64,000 nucleotides of DNA, taken from contig QHWT01000072.1 of the NCBI GenBank assembly GCA_003222675.1, positions 102,338 to 166,337 of the forward strand, in the 5' to 3' direction. The notes under the pieces were generated by a model. That model was not told the DNA's origin. It ran no database searches and worked only from the letters and a program-made list of their open reading frames with translations. This stretch comes from Acidobacteriota bacterium (lineage in GTDB: Bacteria; Acidobacteriota; Vicinamibacteria; Vicinamibacterales; 2-12-FULL-66-21). The position numbers and the translations under genes were made by a program. This document shows positions 17,488 through 25,342 of the stretch, piece by piece (the stretch's first letter is position 1; each line of letters starts with the position of its first letter).

Positions 17488-18621
17488 ATGATGCGGCAAG
17501 CCGCTCGCGCACTCGTCGCGATGTTCGCATTCTCGGCGCTGTTGGCGGCGCACGCGCAGGAACCGGCCCTGTCTTCTCAGCCGCTCCGCCTTGCGATTGC
17601 CGGTCTGGTGCACGGGCACGTGAGCGGATTCCTGAGATCGGCGCAGGAGCGCCACGACGTGCAGATCGTGGCCGTGTATGAGCCTGACGCCGCGCTGCTG
17701 AAGAAGTACGGGGAGCGCTACTCACTGCCGGATAGTGTGTTGTTCAGCGATCTCACCCTCATGCTCGACCGTGCGAAGCCGGAAGCGGTCGCGTCCTTCA
17801 CCAGCACGCTCGATCATCCGGCGATCGTCGAAGCCGCGGCGGCGCGTCACGTCACCGTGATGATGGAGAAGCCGCTCGCCGTCAGCAACGCGGACGCGCA
17901 ACGCATCCGCGCGGCGGCGGGTCGCGGCGGCATCGACGTCCTCGTCAACTACGAGACCACCTGGTACGCGAACCACGGCGCGATTTGGACGTTGATGAAG
18001 GAGCGTGCTGCCGGCGGGGAGATCCGCAAGATGGTGGCGCTCGACGGCCACTCGGGACCGAAGAAGATCAACGTGCAGCCCGAGTTCTTCGCGTGGCTGA
18101 CCGATCCCGTGAAGAATGGCGCGGGCGCGCTGTTCGACTTCGGCTGCTACGGCGCGAACCTCATGACGTGGCTGATGGACAACCGGCGCCCCATCGCGGT
18201 GACAGCCATCGCGCAGCAGTTTCAACCGGACGTCTACCCTCGCGTGGACGACGAGGCGACGATCCTGCTCGAGTATCCGCGCGCGCAGGGAATCATCCAG
18301 GCCTCGTGGAACTGGCCGTTCAATCGGAAGGATTTCGAGGTCTACGGCGACCACGGCTCTGCGATTGCGACAACCGGCGGCGGCGGACTCACTATCGCGC
18401 TCCCGAATGAACGCGAGCATGCTGTAACGCCCGATCCGCGTCCGGCTGACGAGCGTGACTCGATTTCGCACTTGATGGCTGTCGTCCGCGGACACAGAAA
18501 GCCCAACGCATTGTCGTCGCTCGACAACAACCTGATCGTCACCGAGATTCTCGATGCCGCGCGCCAATCGGCGCGCACGCACGCGCGCGTGACGCTGGCG
18601 CGCACCGCGGATCGACCATAG
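17488..18621 (+). CDS. Gfo/Idh/MocA family oxidoreductase, Sec signal
   Basis: 377 aa. Unlike the three other family members in this window it has a Sec-type signal peptide (ARALVAMFAFSALLAAHAQ) and no twin Arg. The Rossmann motif is degenerate (LAIAGLVHGHVSGF instead of GxGxxG), which casts doubt on tight NAD binding, but the EKP motif (MMEKPLAV) and the body (GPKKINVQPEFFAWLTDP, GALFDFGCYGANLMTWL) are well kept. Start chosen at the first of two ATGs. The next gene starts 14 bases on, so it probably leads the phosphodiesterase/sulfatase-TPR operon. Confidence 0.85.
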   Translation: MMRQAARALVAMFAFSALLAAHAQEPALSSQPLRLAIAGLVHGHVSGFLRSAQERHDVQIVAVYEPDAALLKKYGERYSLPDSVLFSDLTLMLDRAKPEAVASFTSTLDHPAIVEAAAARHVTVMMEKPLAVSNADAQRIRAAAGRGGIDVLVNYETTWYANHGAIWTLMKERAAGGEIRKMVALDGHSGPKKINVQPEFFAWLTDPVKNGAGALFDFGCYGANLMTWLMDNRRPIAVTAIAQQFQPDVYPRVDDEATILLEYPRAQGIIQASWNWPFNRKDFEVYGDHGSAIATTGGGGLTIALPNEREHAVTPDPRPADERDSISHLMAVVRGHRKPNALSSLDNNLIVTEILDAARQSARTHARVTLARTADRP

Positions 18622-18635
18622 ACCAGCGACCCCCC

Positions 18636-20885
18636 GTGAAGACAGTCATGAGGCACGGCCGGGCGGCCACCGCGATCGCGATCGCAATGGGGCTCGCCCT
18701 GTTCGTGCTGCAGCGGCCTGAGGGCTGGCTCGATGCCGCTGGCGCCATCGAGCGCTCGTCGACACGTCACGTCGTCCTCGTGGGTCTCGATGCGGCGGAC
18801 TGGCTCGCCATCGATCCGCTGGTCGCGGCAGGCAAGCTCCCGACGTTGTCGCGACTCAAGGCACTCGGCCGAACCGGCGTAATGGTGTCCACGCCGCCGC
18901 TGATCTCGCCGATGATCTGGACCACGATCGCGACAGGCCTGGAGCCGGAGAACCACGGGATCACCGATTTCATGATCGACCTTCCCGGCGGGCGGCAGGC
19001 GCCCGTGGGTTCGAGCCAGCGACTTGCGCCGGCAATCTGGAACCTCTTTTCGGCGGCAGGGCGCCGCGTTGGGATCGTGGGCTGGTGGGCGACCTGGCCC
19101 GCGGAGCAGGTGCGGGGCACTATCGTGTCGGACGCGCTCGCGCCGCAGCTGTCGCGGCAGGTACGGCGTGTCGACGCGGGGCTCGTCTATCCTCCGGCCG
19201 CCATGGATCGACTCGCGCGTGCGGTGGTGCGGGCGGACGCGCTGACGCGCGAAGACCTGGCCGCATACCTCGCGCCTGGCGATGGAGAGTCCGACCAGTC
19301 GCGCACTCTGGCCGGTATCGTCGCAGCGACGCGGACGTACGGACGAATTGCCGAGGATCTCGCGCGCACCGAGCGGCCCGATCTGCTGGCGGTGTACCTC
19401 GAGGTCATCGACAGCGTATCGCACGTGTCGGTGCGCGTGCGTGGCGGAAAGCAGGCAATCGATCGCGCCTACGAGGACGCGGACGCGGTGCTCGGGCAGC
19501 TCGCGCGTGCGAGCGAGCCTGATTCGCTCGTATTCGTGTGCTCCGACCATGGCTTCTATCCGCCGACGGCCGCGATACGCGAGGACCCGGCGAATCTTTC
19601 CGGCCCCGCGACCGCATGGCACCGCCCTTATGGCATCGTCGGTGTCGCCACGGCAGCGGCATTGGCGACTGGTGAGTCTTCAGCGACGTTCGCGAGAGCG
19701 GACGTCGGACTGATAACGCCACTGGACATTGCCCCGACGTTGCTTCACGCCGCTGGTGTTGCCGTCTCATCCGAGATGCCGGGACGGATTGTGACTGCGC
19801 TTCTACCGGCGGAGATCGCCGCGCGGCCGCCGGTGCGCGCGGCCGCGCCGAAATTCGTGCCGCCATCGACCGACGGCCTGGTGCGTGCGGACGCTGACGA
19901 CACGCGTCAGCGGCTGCAGGCCCTGGGGTATATCGGCGCAACCGGCTCGTCTCTTGGTCGGCAGAATCTCGCTGAGAGCCTGTTCCGGCGTGGAAAGGAC
20001 GCCGCGGCAGAACGCGAGCTGCGCACTGTGATCGGCGCGCAGCCGCAGAATGTCGCGGCGCAGCTCTGGCTCGCGCAGGTCCTCGCCCGCACCGGGCGCG
20101 CGGGCGAAGCGCTCGTCGCCTACGAGCGCGCAATTGCGCTTCCCGACGGCGCCCGCGACGCGCTGGTCGAGGCGACCGAGCTTGCGGTCGCGAACAAGGA
20201 CGTGGCCCGGGCGCAACGGATGATCGCGCTTGTTCCCGTGGACGAGGCCTTCGTGCACGTCGCGCGAGGGGCGATCGCCGAAGCCCAGCGCGCATTTGCG
20301 ATTGCCGAGCGCGAGTACCGGACGGCACTCGATCGAGAGCCGACGTCGTTCGAGGCGTCGGCGCGTCTTTTCGACGTGCTGTCGCGCGAAGGCCGCGGTC
20401 GCGATGCGCTCAACGCGATCGAACATGCCGTGCAACTCGCTCCGGACGCGCCACGCCTCCTGGCGCTTGCGGGTGACGCACGGCTCGCCGCGGGCGATCC
20501 CGCAGGGGCGGAGCGCGCGCTTCGACGTGCACTCGCCCTGGTACCCGACGCGGATGCCGTGCGCGTCGCGCTCGGGCGCGCCTTGATTGCCGGACATAAG
20601 ACCGGCGAGGCGCTCGAGGAGCTCGGGCGTGCAGCGCCGACGCCGGATCGTGATGTTCTGTTGGGCGCTGCGTACTCCTCCACGCGCGACTGGTCGCATG
20701 TCGTCGTGCACCTGCAGCGCGCGCTGAGCGCCGGCCGCGCCACGCCCGACGTGCTCAACGGCCTCGGCTGGGCGCAGATGCAACTCGGCCAGCGTCGCGA
20801 AGCCGCTGAATCGTTCGAGCGATCGATTGCCGCGAAGCCAGACCAGCCCGAGATTCGTCGCCTCTTGAAAGAGCTCGGGCGATGA
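18636..20885 (+). CDS. alkaline-phosphatase-superfamily phosphodiesterase with C-terminal TPRs
   Basis: 749 aa starting with GTG. An N-terminal helix (ATAIAIAMGLALFVL) acts as signal or anchor. The catalytic domain starts at HVVLVGLDAADW, with the metal-binding Asp, and has SPMIWTTIATGLEPENHGITDF, in which a Thr is the likely nucleophile, as in type I phosphodiesterases/nucleotide pyrophosphatases, then CSDHGFYPP for the second metal. Residues about 425-745 are TPR-like helical repeats (AERELRTVIGAQPQNVAAQLWLAQ and similar). It overlaps the next gene by 4 bases. Probably extracytoplasmic; the substrate could be a phosphodiester or sulfate ester on a glycan. The TPR part suggests binding to a partner. 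Confidence 0.82.
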   Translation: MKTVMRHGRAATAIAIAMGLALFVLQRPEGWLDAAGAIERSSTRHVVLVGLDAADWLAIDPLVAAGKLPTLSRLKALGRTGVMVSTPPLISPMIWTTIATGLEPENHGITDFMIDLPGGRQAPVGSSQRLAPAIWNLFSAAGRRVGIVGWWATWPAEQVRGTIVSDALAPQLSRQVRRVDAGLVYPPAAMDRLARAVVRADALTREDLAAYLAPGDGESDQSRTLAGIVAATRTYGRIAEDLARTERPDLLAVYLEVIDSVSHVSVRVRGGKQAIDRAYEDADAVLGQLARASEPDSLVFVCSDHGFYPPTAAIREDPANLSGPATAWHRPYGIVGVATAAALATGESSATFARADVGLITPLDIAPTLLHAAGVAVSSEMPGRIVTALLPAEIAARPPVRAAAPKFVPPSTDGLVRADADDTRQRLQALGYIGATGSSLGRQNLAESLFRRGKDAAAERELRTVIGAQPQNVAAQLWLAQVLARTGRAGEALVAYERAIALPDGARDALVEATELAVANKDVARAQRMIALVPVDEAFVHVARGAIAEAQRAFAIAEREYRTALDREPTSFEASARLFDVLSREGRGRDALNAIEHAVQLAPDAPRLLALAGDARLAAGDPAGAERALRRALALVPDADAVRVALGRALIAGHKTGEALEELGRAAPTPDRDVLLGAAYSSTRDWSHVVVHLQRALSAGRATPDVLNGLGWAQMQLGQRREAAESFERSIAAKPDQPEIRRLLKELGR

Positions 20886-23122
20886 GCGTGCGGACACTTG
20901 GGGTCGGTTCGGCAATCGTGGTGGCGATCGCGGCCGCGGCCGCGATCGTGATCCGATCGCCCCGCAACGAGAGGGCAGTCCCCGCGCGATTGCCGAACGT
21001 ACTCCTCATCACGATCGACACACTGCGATGGGATCACGTTGGGGCGTACGGCGCTTCCGACGTATCGACACCGGCGCTCGATGGACTGGCCGCGCGCGGG
21101 GTCCGCTTCGAGACCGCGATCATGCATGCGCCGCTGACCGCGCCGTCACATGCGTCGATCCTCACGGGGCTCACGCCCATTCGGCACGGCGTTCGCGACA
21201 ACGGCGCGTTCGTCTTGCCGCCACATCTCCCGACCCTCGCGACGGTTTTCCGCGACGCCGGGTATGCGACGGCTGGATTCATTTCGGGTTTTCCACTCGA
21301 TCGCCGGTTCGGGTTTGCCAAAGGATTCGAGACGTATGACGACAGGCTGCCGCGGGGCCGCACGTCGCGCGGCGGCGGCGACGCGACGGAGCGGCACGCC
21401 GACGAGACGACCACGCGCGTGACCGCATGGATCGATCGTCAGACGACGCAGCCGGACGCCGCGCAGAAGGAACGGCCCTGGTTTGTGTGGGTGCATTACT
21501 TCGATCCGCACGCCGCATACGAGCCGCCCGCGGAGTACCTTCGACGGTTTGCGTCGCGGCCTTACGACGGAGAGATCGCGTTCGTCGACGCACAGATCGC
21601 GCGGCTGCTTGGTCACATTGGCGATCGCGATGCGCTCACCCGCACGATCACGCTTGTCACGGCCGATCACGGTGAGAGTCTCGGCGAGCACGGCGAAGAG
21701 ACGCACGGTGTGTTCATCTACGATTCAACATTGCGGGTCCCCCTGATCATTGCCGGTGCCGGGGTGCCGTCCGGCCGCGTCGCGGGCGTCGTCGCGCGCG
21801 GCGTCGACGTGCTGCCGACGCTGCTGGATCTTGCCGGCTTGCCGGCGCCGCAGTCGCTGGACGGGCGCTCGCTGCGTCCGGCGATCGAAGGTCGTCCGAT
21901 GACGGATGAGCCTGCCTATATCGAGTCGCTGCTCGCGAGCCGGAACTTCGGATGGGCGGCACTTCGCGGCGTGCGCGACGCACGGTGGAAATACATCGAC
22001 GCACCGTCGCGAGAGATGTACGACCTGACCGCCGATCGACGTGAATCGATCAACCGATTCCCGGAGCAGCCAGAACGCGCGGCGACGATGGCGAAGGTGC
22101 TAGCCGCCGCGAGTGACCGAGCGACGCCGGCGGCAACAGAGCCCGTGACGGCGGATACGGCCGCACGATTGCACGCGTTGGGCTATATCGGATCGACGAG
22201 CCCTTCGCGCAGGGCCACTGGCGACGATCCCAAGGATCGCATCGCGCTCATCACGCGACTCGAGCACGCGATCGCGGACACCCGCGTCAATCCCACGCGC
22301 GCCGCATCAGCGTTGCGCGCCCTGCTGGATGAAGACGAGGGGATCACAGTGGCCCGTCGGCAGCTGGCCGCGGCCTTGTCGGCGATCGGCGATCATGGCG
22401 GCGCAATCCAGCAGGTGCGATGGCTCGAGGCGCGCGGCAACGCGAGCGCGGAAGACCTGCTTCTGCTCGGCGAATCGCTCCGCGCCACCGGTGACCTGGC
22501 GGCGGCTGCGGCCGCGCGGCAGCGGGCGGCTCGCATGGATCCCGCGTCGCCGGAAGTTGTGCTCACCGAGGCGCGGGCATCGATGGCCGAACGACGCGGC
22601 GACGACGCGCGGCACGCCTACGAGCGCGCGCTCGATTTGTCGCCGGGTAATCCCGAGGCCCTCGCGGGGCTGGGACAGCTCGCGTTGGCGAAAGGGGATC
22701 TCGATCGAGCATCCACGCTGTTCGAACGCGTGCTCGCTGACGCGCCGCATGACGTGGAGGCGCGGACTGGCCTCGCGCTCGTCCGCGGACGGCAGGGACG
22801 CATGGCGGACGCGGTTGCAATCCTGCAGGAGGTCGTCGCAGATGCGCCCGCCGACGCCCAGGCGCTCGCGGCGCTGGGCGCTGCCCTGGCCCGAGGCGGC
22901 AGGCCGGACACCGCCGTTCCTTTTTTCGAGCGCGCGATCTCGGCGGGGGCGCGCACGCCGGCGGTGCTGAACGGACTGGGCTTCGCCAAGCTCGAGTCGG
23001 GCGATCGGGCCGGCGCGCTGAGCGCGTTGAAAGCATCGCTGTCGCTCGAGCCAAAACAGCCGGGCGTGCAGCAGGCGGTACACGATCTTTCGTCGACGAC
23101 ACCACCCCCAGTCGTGCGATGA
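20882..23122 (+). CDS. sulfatase-fold hydrolase with C-terminal TPRs
   Basis: 746 aa with an N-terminal helix, ending in TPRs (about 440-740). The sulfatase-fold core begins NVLLITIDTLRWDHVGAYG (metal Asp). At the place of the formylglycine signature (C/S-x-P-x-R) it has PLTAPSHASILTG, so Cys/Ser and Arg are absent and a Thr is the probable nucleophile, as in the phosphotransferase/phosphodiesterase branch. HYFDPHAAYEPP and TADHGESLGEHGEETHGVFIYDSTLRVPLI supply the remaining ligands. Coupled to both neighbours by 4-base overlaps. Activity could be a phosphoryl hydrolase or transferase rather than a sulfatase; this is inference. Confidence 0.85.
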   Translation: MSVRTLGVGSAIVVAIAAAAAIVIRSPRNERAVPARLPNVLLITIDTLRWDHVGAYGASDVSTPALDGLAARGVRFETAIMHAPLTAPSHASILTGLTPIRHGVRDNGAFVLPPHLPTLATVFRDAGYATAGFISGFPLDRRFGFAKGFETYDDRLPRGRTSRGGGDATERHADETTTRVTAWIDRQTTQPDAAQKERPWFVWVHYFDPHAAYEPPAEYLRRFASRPYDGEIAFVDAQIARLLGHIGDRDALTRTITLVTADHGESLGEHGEETHGVFIYDSTLRVPLIIAGAGVPSGRVAGVVARGVDVLPTLLDLAGLPAPQSLDGRSLRPAIEGRPMTDEPAYIESLLASRNFGWAALRGVRDARWKYIDAPSREMYDLTADRRESINRFPEQPERAATMAKVLAAASDRATPAATEPVTADTAARLHALGYIGSTSPSRRATGDDPKDRIALITRLEHAIADTRVNPTRAASALRALLDEDEGITVARRQLAAALSAIGDHGGAIQQVRWLEARGNASAEDLLLLGESLRATGDLAAAAAARQRAARMDPASPEVVLTEARASMAERRGDDARHAYERALDLSPGNPEALAGLGQLALAKGDLDRASTLFERVLADAPHDVEARTGLALVRGRQGRMADAVAILQEVVADAPADAQALAALGAALARGGRPDTAVPFFERAISAGARTPAVLNGLGFAKLESGDRAGALSALKASLSLEPKQPGVQQAVHDLSSTTPPPVVR

Positions 23123-25335
23123 CGACACGTCAGGCCGTCCCCTCAAAGCGAGCGCCGACCCGCCGTCCGGGCGTGACCGCGGCGGCCATCGCGGCTATCG
23201 TCCTCCTCGGCGCGGGCGCCTGGATCATATGGTCGTCCCGCGCGCCGGTCGCGAGGCCAGCAGAGCGCGACAATATCCTGCTCATCACAATCGACACGGC
23301 GCGTGCGGATCATTTTGGATCCTACGGTTACGCGCGAGCGCGGACGCGCCATCTCGATCGACTGGCCAGCGAAGGCGTCCGGTTCGATCGCGCTTACAGT
23401 GCCGCACCGATCACGCTGACGGCGCACGCCTCGATCTTCACGGGCCTCTATCCTTTCGAGCACGGTGTACGGAACAACGGCAACTTCTACCTGCCCCAGC
23501 GCTACGAGACGCTCGCGACCGCGCTGAAGGCGCAGGGCTACCGCACCGCCGCATTTGTGAGCGCGTTCGTGCTGGATCGACGATACGGTCTGGCGCGGGG
23601 CTTCGACACCTACGACGATCGCATGCAAGGCGCCCTGCCGCAGGTCGTCAGCCTCGAGGCGGAGCGTCGTGGCGATCGAACCGAACTGGCGCTGACGGCG
23701 TGGCTGGACGCGCAGACGCCCGACCATGGCTCGCCGACGCCTGACAAGCCGCCGTTCTTCGTCTGGCTCCATCTGTACGATCCCCACGAGCCGTATCGGC
23801 CGCCGCCGCCGTTTCGTGAGGCGTTTGCCGATGCACCATACGACGGCGAGATTGCGTTCACCGACGCAATCATCGCGGACGTGCTCGAGAAGCTTCGCGC
23901 ACACGGCCTGCTCGACCACACCATCGTCGCCGTGATTGGCGACCATGGCGAGAGTCTTGGCGATCACGGTGAAGAGACGCACTCGATGTTTGTTTACGAC
24001 GCGGCGATCCGCGTGCCGTTCATCCTGTGGCGTCCGGGGCGCATACCTGCGGGACTCGTTGTCAGAGATCCCGTTCGTGGCATCGACCTGGCGCCTACGC
24101 TGCTGGAACTTGTCGGCGCGCCGGCGTTGCAGGCGCCGCACGCGCGGAGCCTGGTCGGCGTGATGCGAGGTCGTCGTAATGCCGCCATCACGCCCGTCTA
24201 TGCGGAGACGTACCTGCCACAGTTCTATTTGAACTGGGCGCCGTTGCGCACACTTCGTGACGATCGTTGGAAATACATCGATGCGCCGGGTCCGGAGCTG
24301 TACGACGTGTCACACGATCCGGGCGAGATGCGGAACTTGTATGCAAGCCAGCCGCAGACGGCGGCGGCGATGCGGGCCGCGCTCCAGCGCCTGACGGCAG
24401 GGTCCGCGGGCAGCATGAACATCGGGGCAATCGACAGAGAGACGGCGGAGAAGCTCGCCGCGCTGGGCTACGTCGGCGCGGCAGGTGATGTCGTTCCGGC
24501 TCGAGGCGGATACCACGAGGGGGCAGGAGACGCCGCACCGCGCGATCCAAAGGACGTGATTGGACTCTTCAATCGTCTACGTCGGGCAAACAGCGCCGTA
24601 CGTGACCGGCGATACGATGAGGCGTTGCCGATCCTGCGCAGCGTGCTCCAGGACGATCCCCGCAATGCATTCGCTCAGCTCGTGCTGGGAAGCGCGTTCA
24701 TGGGAATGGGACAGTACCGCCGGGCCGTGGAGCAGTATCGCAACTACATCGCGCTGGTGCCAACCAGCTCCTACGCGCATCAGTGGATGGGGATTTGCTA
24801 CGTGCGGCTCGGGGAGCAGGACGCCGCGTTGAGAGAAACAGCCGCGGCGCTCGCGCTCGATCCAGGTTCAACAGACAGCCGCGTGCTGCGCGGCGGCATC
24901 TTTGCGAGCCGCGGACAGTACGACGAGGCGGTGCGCGAGCTGCGCGCCGCTCTCGACGTCGACCCCGGCAAGAACGTCATCCGTCTGGATCTTGCGAAGG
25001 TGCTCGATGAGGCTGGCCGTCACGACGAGGCCGCGCGCGAGTACGCCGCGATCCTTGCGCAACAGCCGCAGGACGGGGCTGCGCTGACGGGACTTGGCGC
25101 GCTTCGAGCGAAGCAGGGACATCTGCAGGAAGGGGTGGATCTTCTGCGACGCGCCGTTGCGACCGATTCGGCGAACGACAGTGCGCGCTTCGACCTCGCA
25201 CAGGCCCTCGAACGTCTGGGTTCGCGAGAAGCAGCCGCCGAGGAATATCGGCGGCTGCTGGATCAAGCGGCGACCTCGCCGCAGGTTCGCCAGGCCGCAT
25301 CGGCACGGCTGGCCGCCCTGCGGGCCAAGCCGTAG
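23119..25335 (+). CDS. sulfatase-fold hydrolase with C-terminal TPRs (paralog)
   Basis: 738 aa, same architecture as the upstream gene: N-terminal helix (AAAIAAIVLLGAGAWIIWSS), core starting NILLITIDTARADHFGSYGY, active-site segment PITLTAHASIFTGLYPFEHGVRNNG with Thr in place of formylglycine, HLYDPHEPYRPP, and IGDHGESLGDHGEETHSMF. TPRs occupy about 480-735. Last gene of a run that seems to have arisen by tandem duplication. The stop codon lies in a small hairpin shared with the convergent TonB receptor gene. Exported or anchored; substrate unknown. Confidence 0.85.
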   Translation: MTTRQAVPSKRAPTRRPGVTAAAIAAIVLLGAGAWIIWSSRAPVARPAERDNILLITIDTARADHFGSYGYARARTRHLDRLASEGVRFDRAYSAAPITLTAHASIFTGLYPFEHGVRNNGNFYLPQRYETLATALKAQGYRTAAFVSAFVLDRRYGLARGFDTYDDRMQGALPQVVSLEAERRGDRTELALTAWLDAQTPDHGSPTPDKPPFFVWLHLYDPHEPYRPPPPFREAFADAPYDGEIAFTDAIIADVLEKLRAHGLLDHTIVAVIGDHGESLGDHGEETHSMFVYDAAIRVPFILWRPGRIPAGLVVRDPVRGIDLAPTLLELVGAPALQAPHARSLVGVMRGRRNAAITPVYAETYLPQFYLNWAPLRTLRDDRWKYIDAPGPELYDVSHDPGEMRNLYASQPQTAAAMRAALQRLTAGSAGSMNIGAIDRETAEKLAALGYVGAAGDVVPARGGYHEGAGDAAPRDPKDVIGLFNRLRRANSAVRDRRYDEALPILRSVLQDDPRNAFAQLVLGSAFMGMGQYRRAVEQYRNYIALVPTSSYAHQWMGICYVRLGEQDAALRETAAALALDPGSTDSRVLRGGIFASRGQYDEAVRELRAALDVDPGKNVIRLDLAKVLDEAGRHDEAAREYAAILAQQPQDGAALTGLGALRAKQGHLQEGVDLLRRAVATDSANDSARFDLAQALERLGSREAAAEEYRRLLDQAATSPQVRQAASARLAALRAKP

Positions 25336-25342
25336 CGGCTTG
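25326..25342. terminator. hairpin spanning the stop between convergent genes
   Basis: CAAGCCG and CGGCTTG pair perfectly around a TAG loop, and that TAG is the stop codon of the sulfatase-TPR gene. Only 7 bases separate the two convergent stops. No T tract, so termination strength is uncertain. Confidence 0.4.
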
